The position numbers and the translations under genes are program-made. The notes beneath the pieces were generated by a model. It saw only the letters and a list, made by a program, of their open reading frames with translations, did no database searches and was not told the DNA's origin. Shown here in pieces: positions 1-10,115 of a stretch of 64,000 nt of DNA (position 1 is the stretch's first letter; each line of letters begins with the position of its first letter). The stretch comes from Camellia lanceoleosa (Eukaryota > Streptophyta > Magnoliopsida > Ericales > Theaceae), in contig CM045758.1 of NCBI GenBank assembly GCA_025200525.1, positions 59,739,649 through 59,803,648 on the forward strand, given 5' to 3'.

Positions 1-548
1 ATTTCGTCACCTCACGGGTCGAGTGCTTGAGGAAACCCGGCGTCTGTCTCCCAGGATATGACTGTCAAAACTAGCTACGGCAGAAGCACTATCTGTCTAG
101 CTTAGCAAACAAAACAATGGCAGCACTCTCTCACAATAGGAACTATCTAGCAAACTAACTTGTAAAATGGAAGCAAAAATTTCTATATTGAAACTTGACA
201 GCAGGGTCTCAATTTATACATGTATAGGGGAGAGAGAAGAGCCTCCAGCCTTTAAGGCTAGTCATTAAAACACCAAGCATCCATAGTCTCTTTCCACAAA
301 ATGAAAAGTATGGATGCCCAAAGGATTCACACCCTTTAGCCAAGAAGAAGATTTAAATACTCTTTAAAATCCTATTCATGAATTTAACATCATGAAGCAA
401 TTTCTTGGCAATTTCTTATTCAAAACCCAATGGTTTTTGGCTCATTTGGACCCAACACAAAAAATGGTTAGGACCCACTTTAATATTTAATTAAAGTCAC
501 TACACTTTAATATTAAATTAAAGTCCCCAAAAATCATTTTTTCCAACA
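1..548 (-). repeat. Copia-1 3' LTR (cut by window edge)
   Basis: It aligns base for base with 6597-7145, with one single-base gap and a few substitutions. The inner end at 548 (CAACA on plus, TGTTG on minus) is followed by the purine tract. The outer end lies left of the window. Confidence 0.92.
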
Positions 549-1109
549 ATCCCCCACATGAATAAAAATTGACCAAAAGACTCAACAAACGGACATCGTT
601 CAACAATAAAGACTCTGAGAGAGAGTACAACGGACTAACCCCGACATCAGAGAAGGTAGCTTTTGGCTTTGAACCTCTCCTAGTGAAAACCTATCGAGTT
701 TACTGGCAGATCAGTGAATAAGACATCTTGAACTGCTCTACCGTTTATGTAAACTGAGACAATAGATCTCACACGGGAATTACTCCTACCACCATTATGT
801 TCTCACTGGTGTGCCCTGTGTGGCCCTGGACACTAGCCTGGTTCAGTAAGTGGTTTCAAAGAATCTTGGCCTGCCCAATTCTTCTAGAAGCGGCCCCACT
901 CCACACTCACATAGGTGACTCTACTTTAGTATCCTGTAATACTTAGCTCAACAGGTTAACACACTAGAGTCATTAAAAGCTCAGCTTATCCTCTACACTT
1001 GCAGGTATCACTGATAGAAAGAATGGCTAGAGGTTTAACCTTCTCAGTGACATACCACCGTTACACGCAATTAGGTTGTCCCATTGAACCTAGATCTTGG
1101 GATCTCCAG
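549..1109 (-). other. Copia-1 polypurine tract and 3' untranslated region
   Basis: The first bases next to the LTR read ATGTGGGGGAT on the minus strand, a typical plus-strand primer tract directly before the 3' LTR. The rest, up to the end of the RNase H reading frame, is non-coding. I see no gene in it. Confidence 0.75.
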
Positions 1110-2048
1110 TCAACTAGGTTGGGTTTCCATTCCGGTAACTTCCAAAGGCCTTAACCCCATTCCTTTTGACGACGTTTCGACTAACACTCGACTTAACCCT
1201 TTGGTTTGCGGATTCGCAATGTTGTCCTTAGACTTTACATAGTCTAAAGAGACAACTCCATTCGAGAGTAATTGTCGTATGGAATTATGTCTACGACGGA
1301 TATGCCTAGACTTTCCATTAAACATATTACTCTGTGCCCTACCAATTGAAGATTAACAATCACAATGAATACAAATAGCTGGTACAGGTTTAGACCAACG
1401 TGGAATATCTTTAATGAAATGGCGAAGCCATTCTGCTTCTTCCATTGCTTTATCCAAAGCAATAAACTCTGATTCCATTGTTGATCTAGATATACACGTT
1501 TGCTTGGAAGATTTCCAAGACACGGCTACCCCACCAAGAGTGAACACATATCCACTAGTGGACTTTGAGTCCTTTATATCTGATATCCAATTCGCGTCAC
1601 TATATCCTTCAAGCACCGTTGGATATCGAGTATAATGCAGCCCATAATCCCGAGTGTAGCGTAAATACCTTAACACCCGCACAATGCCCTTCCAATGAGA
1701 AGCATCAGGATTACTTGTGTATCTACTAAGTCTGCTAACCGAGTAAGCTATATCAGGCCTAGTACAACTCATCAGATACATTAAACTTCCAATTACCTGA
1801 GAATATTCTAACTGAGAGACACTCTCTTTATTATTCTTAGTAAAGTGTAGACTTAAGTCTACAGGTGTCGATGACACACTCGTATCTGATCCACTAAACT
1901 TCTCAAGTATCTTATCAACATAATGAGACTGAGAAAGTACAATTCCGCTAGAGATTCTGGTAATCTTAATTCCCAGAATAACATCTGCAATGCCCATATC
2001 CTTCATGTCAAACTTAGAGTTTAACAGCTTCTTGGTAGTTTTGATCAT
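1110..2048 (-). pseudogene. Copia-1 RNase H and end of reverse transcriptase (frameshifted)
   Basis: This is the C-terminal part of a Copia polyprotein: the end of reverse transcriptase and the RNase H that removes RNA from the RNA-DNA hybrid. The stretch 1353-2048 carries Copia hallmarks such as [19 protein letters not shown], a DANW motif and the SRSTMESEF segment. A frameshift near 1330-1350 moves the reading into another frame, where 1110-1325 supplies the usual Copia end (GKSRHIRRRH, then DYVKSKDNIA). A second frameshift at 2045-2048 separates it from the reverse transcriptase core. The family assignment is secure; the gene is not functional. Confidence 0.92.
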
Positions 2049-2725
2049 TTCATCGTACTACCTATAATGAGCATATCATCAACATATAGACACAAAATGA
2101 CATAACCTTTGTCAGTGTCTTTGACACAAATATACTTGTCACATTCGTTGATTCTAAACCCATTTGACAACATTACGTTGTCAAACTTCTCATGCCATTG
2201 TATAGGCGCTTGCTTCAAACCATACAAAGATTTGACAAGTTTATAGACTTTCTTGCTTTGTCCTGGAGCTGAAAACCCTTCAGGTTGCTCCATGTAAATT
2301 TCTTCATTCAAATCCCCATTTAAGAAAACTGTCTTTACATCCATTTGGTGTATTTCTAGATTGCGCAAAGCTGCTAATGCAATCACCACGCGAATGGATG
2401 TTATCCGAATTACAGGTGAGTACGTATCAAAGTAATCCAGGCCTTCTCGTTGCCTGTACCCTATGATAACGAGCCTCACCTTATACTTGTCAATAGACCC
2501 ATTGGCCTTCATCTTTCTTTTAAAAATCCATTTGCAGCCTAAAGGCTTGCAACTTGGAAGTAAATCTACCAACTCCCAGGTGTGGTTCTGTAAGATGGAG
2601 TCAATCTCACTTTTGATCGCTTCTTTCGATAAAGGACTCTCAGGAGAAGTCATAGCTTCGTGGAAAGTTTGAGGTTCCTTCTCAACCATATAAGTCAAGA
2701 AGTCTGGACCAAAAGACTTGGACAT
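2045..2725 (-). pseudogene. Copia-1 reverse transcriptase core
   Basis: This is the Copia reverse transcriptase domain, which copies the element RNA into DNA inside virus-like particles. It is read on the minus strand. Visible landmarks are WELVDLLPSCKPLGCKWIFK near the start, the QMDVKTVFLNGDL segment with the first catalytic Asp, the SLYGLKQAP motif, and the catalytic YVDD box at 2075-2086. The 226 residues are continuous without a stop. The frame breaks just downstream at 2045-2048, so the domain is not joined in frame to RNase H. The upstream linker is corrupted by a homopolymer tract. Confidence 0.93.
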
Positions 2726-3158
2726 CCTAGCCCTTTTACTCCTTCTAGGCTGATCATCACCTTGATTCTCAACTTAATCATCAAAATGATCATCATCACT
2801 AGCAAGCTCATCAAATTGCTCCAAAACCTCAGAACCCCTTCTTAGGTTCGGCAAGAAAAAAAAAAAAAAGTCTTCAAAGAAACATGCATTCCTTGACTCA
2901 ATGATGGTATTCTTATGAATGTCTGAAGTTTCAGACTTATGTACAAGAAACCGATATGCACTACTATTATGTGCATAACCAATGAATATACAATCCACGG
3001 ATTTCGGGCCTATCCTAACCCGTTAGGGTGTAGGAAACACCATAATAGCAAGACACCCCCACATTTGTAAGAATTTATAAGAAAGCTTAACGCCTTTCCA
3101 TAACTCATACGGGATCTTGTCCACTTCACTTCAACACAAGTTTCACACTTGTGTTTCG
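2726..3158 (-). pseudogene. Copia-1 integrase C-terminal remnant
   Basis: Minus-strand reading gives ELWKG...MWGCLA around 3050-3110 and then VDCIFIGYAHNSSAYRF near 2940-2998. These are typical of the end of a Copia integrase and the linker to reverse transcriptase. A stop lies near 3027, and a run of about 13 A (2851-2866) expands into a poly-Phe stretch that breaks the linker. The HHCC zinc domain and the catalytic DDE core, roughly 300 residues, are absent: the sequence passes almost directly from the protease region at 3159 to this tail. This is a large internal deletion. Confidence 0.82.
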
Positions 3159-3700
3159 TCAGAACGACCTTGTCGGACTCAAAAACCATGTGAAAACATG
3201 TTTACTGAGAAGAGTCCTTGAGACAAGATTCTTAAGAATGTTCGGAACATACAGGACTTCGTTCAAGGTTAGCTCTTTCCCTGAGGTTAACTTTACGACC
3301 ACCTTTCCCTCAACAAATGAGGTAGTAGAGTTTCCCAGAAACAACTTCTTACCGTTTGTAACAGGTTCGAAAGTTGTAAACAGCTCATTCTCGGAGCAGA
3401 TGTGGCGTGTAGCCCTAGTAAAGCTAAAACCCCTCGCTACCACAGTTGTAGCACTTCCCAAAGAACCGATAACTAGGTTCCCGCGGCTTGTATGCCAGCT
3501 TCTTTGCAACATCACCCCTTGGCCCCAGCATAGAGCCTTGGTTCACGGGGGGCTTCTTCCTTACCCTAGAAGATTTGCCATGCTCAATGACATTGGCCTT
3601 TACTAAGGAGGTGCTCCCTCCTTTCTTTCTATTATCCTCCTCAATTCAGAGTCGGATAATTAAGTCTTCTTTGTAGAATTTATACAAAGCCTTTTGGCCT
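3159..3700 (-). pseudogene. Copia-1 gag C-terminus and protease remnant
   Basis: From right to left, the minus strand shows a lysine-rich gag tail, the first half of a zinc knuckle (CYNCG near 3450), and then the protease region [28 protein letters not shown] stands where most Copia proteases have DSGATRHIC. It continues into [18 protein letters not shown], the usual segment before integrase. The second half of the zinc knuckle is missing, so a small deletion or frameshift joins gag to protease. Upstream gag, including the capsid, is absent. The similarity is to known Copia polyproteins; activity is not expected. Confidence 0.8.
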
Positions 3701-3920
3701 TTTCAAAAAATTCATACAGTGTTTTAAACAAACCTTGTGTCACAATGATTATGAAACTCTCAAAATCATATCACAGTAAATACATTCCCAGAATGTCATC
3801 AACCGAATTGGGCACCCAAATATATTTGGTCCAACCTATCACTCTGAAGCCAATAGTCTTACTATTAGGAAACACAAATCCAGTGTTCAACAGTCTACTA
3901 TTCGAAACTTCATAACATGG

Positions 3921-4277
3921 CCAGTAGTCTTATCACTAGGAATCACTAATTTCTCAGCATGTGGTCAGTAGACTTTCTATTACTAGGAATCACAATGTCT
4001 TAACCTGTGACCAGTAGTCACTTTACTACTAGGAATCACAACGTCCTGACATAGGATCAATACACTCTTTCATTACTAGGAATCATCATGTTTTGACATA
4101 TGACCAGTAGCCTCTCCACTACTAAAAATCATGATGTCTTGACATGTGATCAGTAATCTATTCACTACTAGGAACCACAATCTCATAACTATGTAGCCAG
4201 TGGTCTAACACCACCTAGGAACCACCAGTTTTCTATCTCTGTGATTAGTGATCTTGTACTCACTAGGAGCCACCAAT
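3921..4277. repeat. Tandem array, ~46-bp unit, about 8 copies
   Basis: Successive units begin CCAGTAG or TCAGTAG and contain ACTAGGAATCACAA at the same offset. Unit lengths run from 44 to 48 bp and the copies are diverged. Weaker copies extend left to about 3848. The two unit starts tend to alternate, which suggests a ~92-bp higher-order unit. Confidence 0.85.
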
Positions 4278-5767
4278 TTAAGAATATATTTGGAATTTAA
4301 AAATTCAAAAAATATTCACCCACTATAACAGGTTGTCTCATCTTTGCTCTCAAGCAAAGTCACATAGCAATCATAAATGCTATAAATAACACAAGGATAC
4401 CATACTAATTGCCTCTGATCAATTCAGAGATATTTTAATGCAATCTTATGATTTCCTTTAATTATACTTGATCTCTCAAGATCTTCCTTTAAGAATCTCG
4501 TGAGGCTAAGGTTGTCAAGTGGAACAACATTTCTGTTTGTCACCTTTTGAAGCCATTTCTGAAACATCGCAACTAAATTTTACTTCTGTGATTCCAGAAA
4601 TTAAACTTAATCCTTAGAAAATCTCTCAGATGGAAATTTAATTCAAAACTAGTTTCACCATTTAACCTAGAATCGAACATGGTCAGGAATGTTCCCAGGA
4701 AGACTGGAGGGGTCACATCGGTCCCACTTAAAACCCAGTTAACCTTTTGACAAAACATTCAAGAGCATGTTGACTCCTAGTCCATAGGAAACAAATTTTA
4801 AAATTAAAATTTCCAAGGAATAAACCAGGTTATAACAAACCGATTCCCAAGCAAATAAAATTTGCTACCAGAATTACACCACTCATAAAAATTAACCGGT
4901 ACTCTCGGAACTACACCCATTATTTCTGAATAAAATCATAAATATTTTAGCTAATGCTAAAATTTGGTTTCCTTTCTCAATACCAAAACACTTTGGACAT
5001 AATCAGATTGTAATCAAAGACTTTCTCCAAATTTGGTTTTCCAACACTTTGGGAATAAAATGATTAAACCCAAAGACTTCCTCAAACTCTAAAAGTTTGA
5101 AACCAAATCCGTCTTAGTTGTCATTTCTAAACAAATAAGAAATACTCTTTAGCCAAAGCTAAAACTTTGGTTTCTATCACAGAAAACCAAACCAAGTTCC
5201 AAACTTACAAACAATTTAAAAAATTGCTATAACAATTACACGCATATAAAATACTTCTGACAAAACAAACAAATAAAAGTTGCTACTACAAATTGGTAAA
5301 CAAACTAACTAAATCTCAAGCAAAACATGCTTCAAACATTTAAATAAAATAGCCAATCCATAAGGATTCTATTTACTCCAAAAGCCTTTCCACGCTTAGG
5401 TATTCCTATTCAACACAAAAGTTAGTAGTCCAAACATTTTTATTTTTACATCCCAAATACTATTCATTTGGTTTTATATTTGTTTTTCGCATTGGTATCC
5501 CTACAAAGAAGGTTAGTAGAAAACCACAACAAAATACAAACAAATAATCTAAAAAATTTAATTATAATAAATAATTGAAACCATCTAGCCAACTATTAAT
5601 TATATAAGTAACCAACTAATATAAGGTATCAAAACAAAATACAATTTGTAACTTTAAAATTAAATTACAACTTTAAAATAAAGTTCAATACTCATGAGTC
5701 ATGAATGAAATTAATTCATAATAAACATTTAAACTAATAACTCCAAATAGATAAGTCAAATTCAAAG

Positions 5768-6016
5768 TTAATGCACCCAATTAAATAATTTAGATTAATG
5801 CACCTAATTAAATAATTTAGATTAATGCACCTAATTAAATAATTTAGATTAATGCACCAAATTAGATAATTTAGATTAATACTCCCAATCAAATAATTCA
5901 GATTAATGCACCCAATTAGATAATTTAGATTAATGCACCCAATTAAATAATTCACATTAATGCACACAATTAGATAATTTAGATTAATACACCCAATTAA
6001 ATAATTCACATTAATC
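5768..6016. repeat. Tandem array, 27-bp unit, about 9 copies
   Basis: The unit is TTAATGCACCCAATTAAATA followed by ATTTAGA, with a few substitutions per copy. Because 27 is divisible by three, the array stays open on the minus strand and would read as a nine-residue repeat (NLNYLIGCI). That is a by-product of the period, not evidence of a protein. Confidence 0.93.
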
Positions 6017-6569
6017 ATGTACACAATTCATAAAAACTCTATAACTCCAAATACATTAAATTATGTAATCTAGCCTAGAAAATAATAAGCATGTAACAAA
6101 TTGAGACTAGAATAGAATTAGCATGTAAAAATTGCAACATCCATAAATTATATTTTATAACCTTAAAATTCATGCAAATCATGGTAGGGAAATGATGAAC
6201 CATACGCATAAAACAAGATCATACTAATACAATTAAGTATGCAAATTATAATAGGGCATTCTAATTAAACTAAGCAATTAGAGAGTACCATTGCATAATT
6301 TACAATTATTGAAAGAGTGAGCAATTCCGCAACAATTCCTAGTAATATTATACAAAGCTAACCTAATAGTCTATATAAATCTATTCGATCAATTTCATAG
6401 AAAAGATATATAAAATCTGTTTTAAGCTTGTTGTTCAAAATTGTGAAATTAAATAAATAGATTTATGAAGAAATCAAATTATATACCAAGAACATATGCT
6501 AATAATTATAATTAAATTTCAACAGAAATACACAAAACAATAAAAGGGTAAAGAGATGAAACCGAAGCC

Positions 6570-7145
6570 TGCACGGAAGCAGTTTCCTTAAAACAGATTT
6601 CGTCGCCTCACGGGTCGAGTGCTTGAGGAAACTCGGCGTCTGTCTCCCAGGATACGACGGTCAAAACCAGCTACGGCAGAAGCACTATCTGTCTAGCTTA
6701 GCGAACAAAACAATGGCAGCACTCTCTCACAATAGGAACTATCTAGCAAACTGACTTGTAAAATGGAAGTAAAAATTTCTATATTGAAACTTGACAGGAG
6801 GGTCTCAATTTATACATGTATAGGGGAGAGAGGAAAAGCCTCCAGCCTTTAAGGCTAGTCATTAAAACACCAAGCATCCATAGCCCCTTTCCACAAAATG
6901 AAAAGTATGGATGCCCAAAGGATTTACACCCTTTAGCCAAGAAGAAGATTTAAATACTCTTTAAAATCCTATTCATGAATCTAACATCATGAAGCAATTT
7001 CTTGGCAATTTCTTATTCAAAACCCAATGGTTTTTGGCTCACTTGGACCCAACACAAAAAATGGTTAGGACCCACTTTAATATTTAATTAAAGTCACCAC
7101 ACTTTAATATTAAATTAAAGTCCCCAAAAATCATTTTTTCCAACA
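6570..7145 (-). repeat. Copia-1 5' LTR
   Basis: Positions 6597-7145 align with 1-548. The minus-strand start at 7145 is TGTTGG. The inner boundary is placed at 6570 because the minus strand ends in CA there (TGCACGG on plus), but the matching part of the other LTR is outside the window, so this edge is approximate. Confidence 0.85.
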
Positions 7146-7192
7146 TCTCTTTCCTAACACTCTCAACCGAATCACTTCCATGAATGACATTC
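7146..7192 (-). pseudogene. Nucleoside diphosphate kinase exon fragment
   Basis: The minus strand reads RNVIHGSDSVESVRKE, the conserved segment of nucleoside diphosphate kinase that carries the active-site histidine (the H of VIHGSD). This enzyme transfers phosphate from ATP to other NDPs through a phospho-histidine. The piece follows a pyrimidine-rich stretch ending in TTGCAG, a good 3' splice site, and the first codon would be split AG|G, as expected for a phase-2 intron. Copia-1 begins immediately after the RKE codons, so the exon is cut by that insertion. The rest of the gene would lie left of the window or is lost. Whether this was a live gene or an already captured fragment cannot be told here. 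Confidence 0.85.
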
Positions 7193-7332
7193 CTGCAATT
7201 AAATGGAAAGAGGGAAAAGAAAAAAAAAGAAAAACAACAAATATAAGATTTTGAGACCTCCAAAACAATGAATCTGATCAAGCACCGAAAGTATCAAATA
7301 AGCAAACCATATGAAGTATACAGCTCCAACAG
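7193..7332 (-). other. Probable NDPK intron joined to Copia-2 pol
   Basis: Directly upstream of the exon, the minus strand has a long T-rich tract (7200-7240) ending in CAG, as in plant introns. The far end (about 7320-7332) reads on from Copia-2: with Gypsy-A and one AACAG removed, the frame ...TRPDITHAV continues as GAV before similarity stops. Truncated Copia-2 is therefore fused to the intron. The exact junction is uncertain. Confidence 0.5.
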
Positions 7333-8855
7333 TGTGACACCTGAAAATTTTTCTTTTAAAATTGCCATAAATAGAACTGTAAAATAAATAAATCAATCAA
7401 TAAATAATAATAAATAAATAAGAAATTGAGAATTTATCAATATAATGGTTTGTGAGACACCACACATTAAATATTTTAGTAAGTGGTAAGTGATGTTTTA
7501 TAGTTTGGTAGTGAGGTTTTTAGACGTGAACCTAACTTATAATTATACTTAATTTTATGAATCATTATAAATCACCAAAGGAGTGATAACAATTTTATAA
7601 AGCCAAATTAATTTAGGTGACTCTTGATATAGGACATGTGGCTTCACCCCTCAAATACTAACAAAACGTGGCAGGAAGGTAGAAGCAATGTGGCTGCCAT
7701 TGCCCTTGGTAAAAGCATGGAGATGAAAAAAAAAAAAAAAAAAAAAAAAGAAGAAGAAGAAGAAGAAGAAGAAGAAGAAGAAAAACTAAGGGGTGAAACA
7801 AGTGTCAATTAGGTGTCAAACTTAGAGAGATGAAAGATTGGGTGGCATGAGAGGAATTGTCCACGTGGGTGATAATTTGCTTGGGCCTTACACATTTGCA
7901 TGTATAAATAGGAGTTGGTGTGCTGTAGCATGAAACCAAACAAAATCTGAAGCAATTAAGGAGTTCAGGTTATAGAGAAAGTCTTAGAAATGGGAGCAAG
8001 CTTAGAATAATTTAGGAGTAAATTTTTGGTGAGTTTTATTATACCTTGAGTTATTATAATATGTTTTTTATATGTCTTAAGTTACCATAATATATTTTAC
8101 GAATGTTTTGAGTTACCACAATTTATTTGATATAAATTATGTTTTATGGTTAGGTTAATGTTTCAATTATGTAGATTATTTTCTGAACTCTATTTGCTTA
8201 AATTAAAACCCATGGATATGTTTGTTTAAATTTTAGAGATTATTTGACAATGACCTTGTAAACAATTATTTCTATAAGTACCACCACGGAAGTCCCATGC
8301 CTTGGGGGACTTAAATAACCATAGGCCCCTGTTTGACCACTTTGTGGTCCCCTATTTGTCATGGATCCATTGACCCCTGTAGTGATTGTCACTTAGTGAC
8401 CCCTGTTCTGTTCTGTTATGTACCGTGGTTATAGTTAATTATTTCAGTTTTTGGCACTTAATTAATTTGTCTATTCAACTCAAATTATGTTAATGTTTTA
8501 GTAAATAATTATCCATGGCCATTTTGTACCCTAATACTCACAGTATAATATTTCTCACTCTACTATGTGCTTATAGCTGTTACCCTTTCCGGTGACGAGG
8601 TTTAGCGGGATCAACATGGAAATTGAATCGCTGTGTTGTTTTTTTTAAAATCTTTTTTTTTTTATTTCTGTCTGTTTTGCTTTGAACTCTTGTAATACAA
8701 TAAAGTTCAAATGACTATGTTTTGTTCCTTTTAAATAAGCAGTTGGTACCCAATTATTTTATTTAATTTATCTGCTTGCGTTGCAACTACAAATTTTTTT
8801 TATTTTTATCTTGTTACGACGCCGAGCCCTTGGGTACTGGGTTTGGGTCGTGACA
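7333..8855 (+). repeat. Gypsy-A 5' LTR
   Basis: It starts TGTGACACC and ends GTGACA, and matches 14096-15474 plus 24154-24265 with roughly 2-3% differences by eye. A poly-A and (AAG)n expansion at 7728-7782 is present here, while the 3' copy has only a poly-A run, which explains most of the length difference (1523 against about 1491 bp). Confidence 0.94.
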
Positions 8856-8859
8856 AAAG

Positions 8860-8871
8860 TTGTATCAGAGC
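8860..8871 (+). promoter_or_regulatory. Gypsy-A primer binding site
   Basis: TTGTATCAGAGC lies four bases after the LTR. It matches the usual initiator-methionine tRNA site except for one substitution (TTG for TGG). Confidence 0.88.
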
Positions 8872-9237
8872 AATGGTTTTTAAAAAAAAAAAAAAAAAAA
8901 AATAGTGTTAAGTTTTTGAATTTTTCTGTATAATTTTCACATTATTTGAATTGAAAATTTTACAACAAAAAAAATGTGTATAAAATAAAATTGTATATGT
9001 GTTTTTTTTTAAAATTTCTTATACGATTATTCACATTAATTTTATTTACATTAATTGAAATTCACATTATCAAAATTGCAAAAATATATGCATATATATA
9101 TATATATATTCAAAAAAAAAAGAATTATATATATAATGTATTAAAAAAAATTTTGTGTTATTTGATATTAGGTGTTATGTCTAATACAAGTAAATCATGT
9201 TACAATGTCTAGGCTAAGTTTTCCTGTGTTGTAGGAA
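8872..9237 (+). other. Gypsy-A leader, non-coding
   Basis: AT-rich, with a poly-A run (8881-8901) and an (AT)n run (9094-9110). It ends in a T-rich stretch and TTGTAG just before the ATG at 9238, which resembles a 3' splice site. No gene is seen. Confidence 0.6.
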
Positions 9238-9756
9238 ATGGCCAATCTCATGGAGTTGTTTTGGTTCGAGCCCCCAGGAGTTCATCTTGTCCCAAACTTA
9301 TTAGAGGGCTGGGGTGATTCAGAGAGTCTTGTTAGGCAAGCCCACCCCGCGCTAGACCGACTCATGGGACGACCCGTGTATTTACAGGCCGACCCCGATG
9401 AGGATTTCTTATTTTGGAGAATTAGCCGAGGCAGCACTCACGAGAGATATATAGGGTCGACCCGCATCATTGGCCTTGCTCCGGACTTAGAGCAGCCGCA
9501 TTTTCTGGTCGCACCTCTACCCCTAGGCTTTGCAGAACAGAGGGGACACGCATATCCTAGTAGCCATATCCGCACCACGACACCCCCTCCACAGCATATT
9601 GTCCATACCTCAGCTGTGGACTTCACTAATAATGCATCATACTTGGAGGTACCGGTACGAATTACCGGACGAGAATTTTGGGGTTATGATCACGGTGCTC
9701 CTGTCTACATAGTTCAGGTGGTGTGGAGTTGTTTTGGGATAAAGCACAGTGGGTAG
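9238..9756 (+). CDS. Unassigned extra reading frame upstream of gag in Gypsy-A
   Basis: A 172-codon ATG-initiated frame lies between the primer site and gag, where a normal chromovirus has only a leader. I do not recognise it. It has no zinc knuckle, protease, reverse transcriptase or integrase motif, no signal peptide and no membrane segment. It is rich in Pro, Gly, His and aromatic residues, starts MANLMELFWFEPPGVH, and has a central histidine- and proline-rich part. Its base composition is clearly more GC-rich than the flanking leader, as expected for coding DNA. Near 9717-9720 a switch to another frame would extend it (VELFWDKAQWVGIRIP) to a stop near 9780, so a frameshift may have cut the end. 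TTGTAG at 9229-9234 and CAG|GT at 9715-9719 could be splice sites, so a captured exon is possible. A divergent gag N-terminal extension is another option. Confidence 0.55.
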   Translation: MANLMELFWFEPPGVHLVPNLLEGWGDSESLVRQAHPALDRLMGRPVYLQADPDEDFLFWRISRGSTHERYIGSTRIIGLAPDLEQPHFLVAPLPLGFAEQRGHAYPSSHIRTTTPPPQHIVHTSAVDFTNNASYLEVPVRITGREFWGYDHGAPVYIVQVVWSCFGIKHSG

Positions 9757-10115
9757 GAATTCGGATCCCTCATGCAGAGTGAGTTTGCAGAGTTATTCCA
9801 TGGGCCAGTATTCCGGAGTCAGTTCTCATGGTGGTGGCCTAACAGCCGCTTCTAGATGATCCTTTTGTGACCTGACGGTGATTAGCCTAATCCAATTTTG
9901 TATCAGTAGAATTAGACACTAACACCTAACCGTTATCTAAGTATGTTGTACTTGTATCTTTTCCTTATATAAGTAAAACCGGTATTATGTAAGTAATGTA
10001 TGTATATGTCGTTATGATATCGTTATGAATCATAGATATAATATTGCGATAATAATTGATTCGAAAAAAGAAGAAGAAGAAGAAGAAGAAGAAGAAGAAG
10101 AAGAAGAAGAAGAAG
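9757..10115 (+). other. Spacer between extra frame and gag, with AAG microsatellite
   Basis: The first ~25 bp may be the frameshifted end of the upstream frame. The rest is AT-rich and non-coding. At 10064-10115 there is a run of about 17 AAG units directly before the gag ATG. If translated it would give poly-lysine, but no ATG precedes it in frame. Confidence 0.75.

Larger units (their letters stand above)
3701..6569 (-). other. Copia-1 non-coding interior in place of gag
   Basis: This 2.9-kb AT-rich stretch lies between the gag remnant and the 5' LTR, where gag and a short leader would be expected. I find no gag sequence in either strand. It contains a ~46-bp array (3921-4277), a 27-bp array (5768-6016) and loose repeats built around AAAATTTGGTTT (4930-5230). 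I see no clear initiator-tRNA primer site next to the LTR. Confidence 0.6.
1..7145 (-). mobile_element. Copia-1, degenerate Ty1/Copia retrotransposon
   Basis: Two near-identical direct repeats (1-548 and about 6570-7145) flank a minus-strand interior with Copia pol in the order protease, integrase remnant, reverse transcriptase, RNase H. The LTR outer end reads TGTTGG on the minus strand. The left LTR is cut by the window edge, so the 5-bp target duplication cannot be checked; the right flank is TCTCT. Most of gag and the integrase core are missing, and about 2.9 kb of the interior is non-coding and contains two tandem arrays. The element lies inside an exon of a nucleoside diphosphate kinase gene. 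It cannot encode its own transposition. Confidence 0.93.

Noticed and set aside
3848..4277. CRISPR-like spacing of a short repeated word
   Set aside because: The whole unit is repeated, not just a short word between unique spacers, and it lies inside a plant retrotransposon.
5734..6024. A 96-codon NYLIGCINL repeat protein
   Set aside because: It results from a 27-bp tandem array in an element leader, with no start context.
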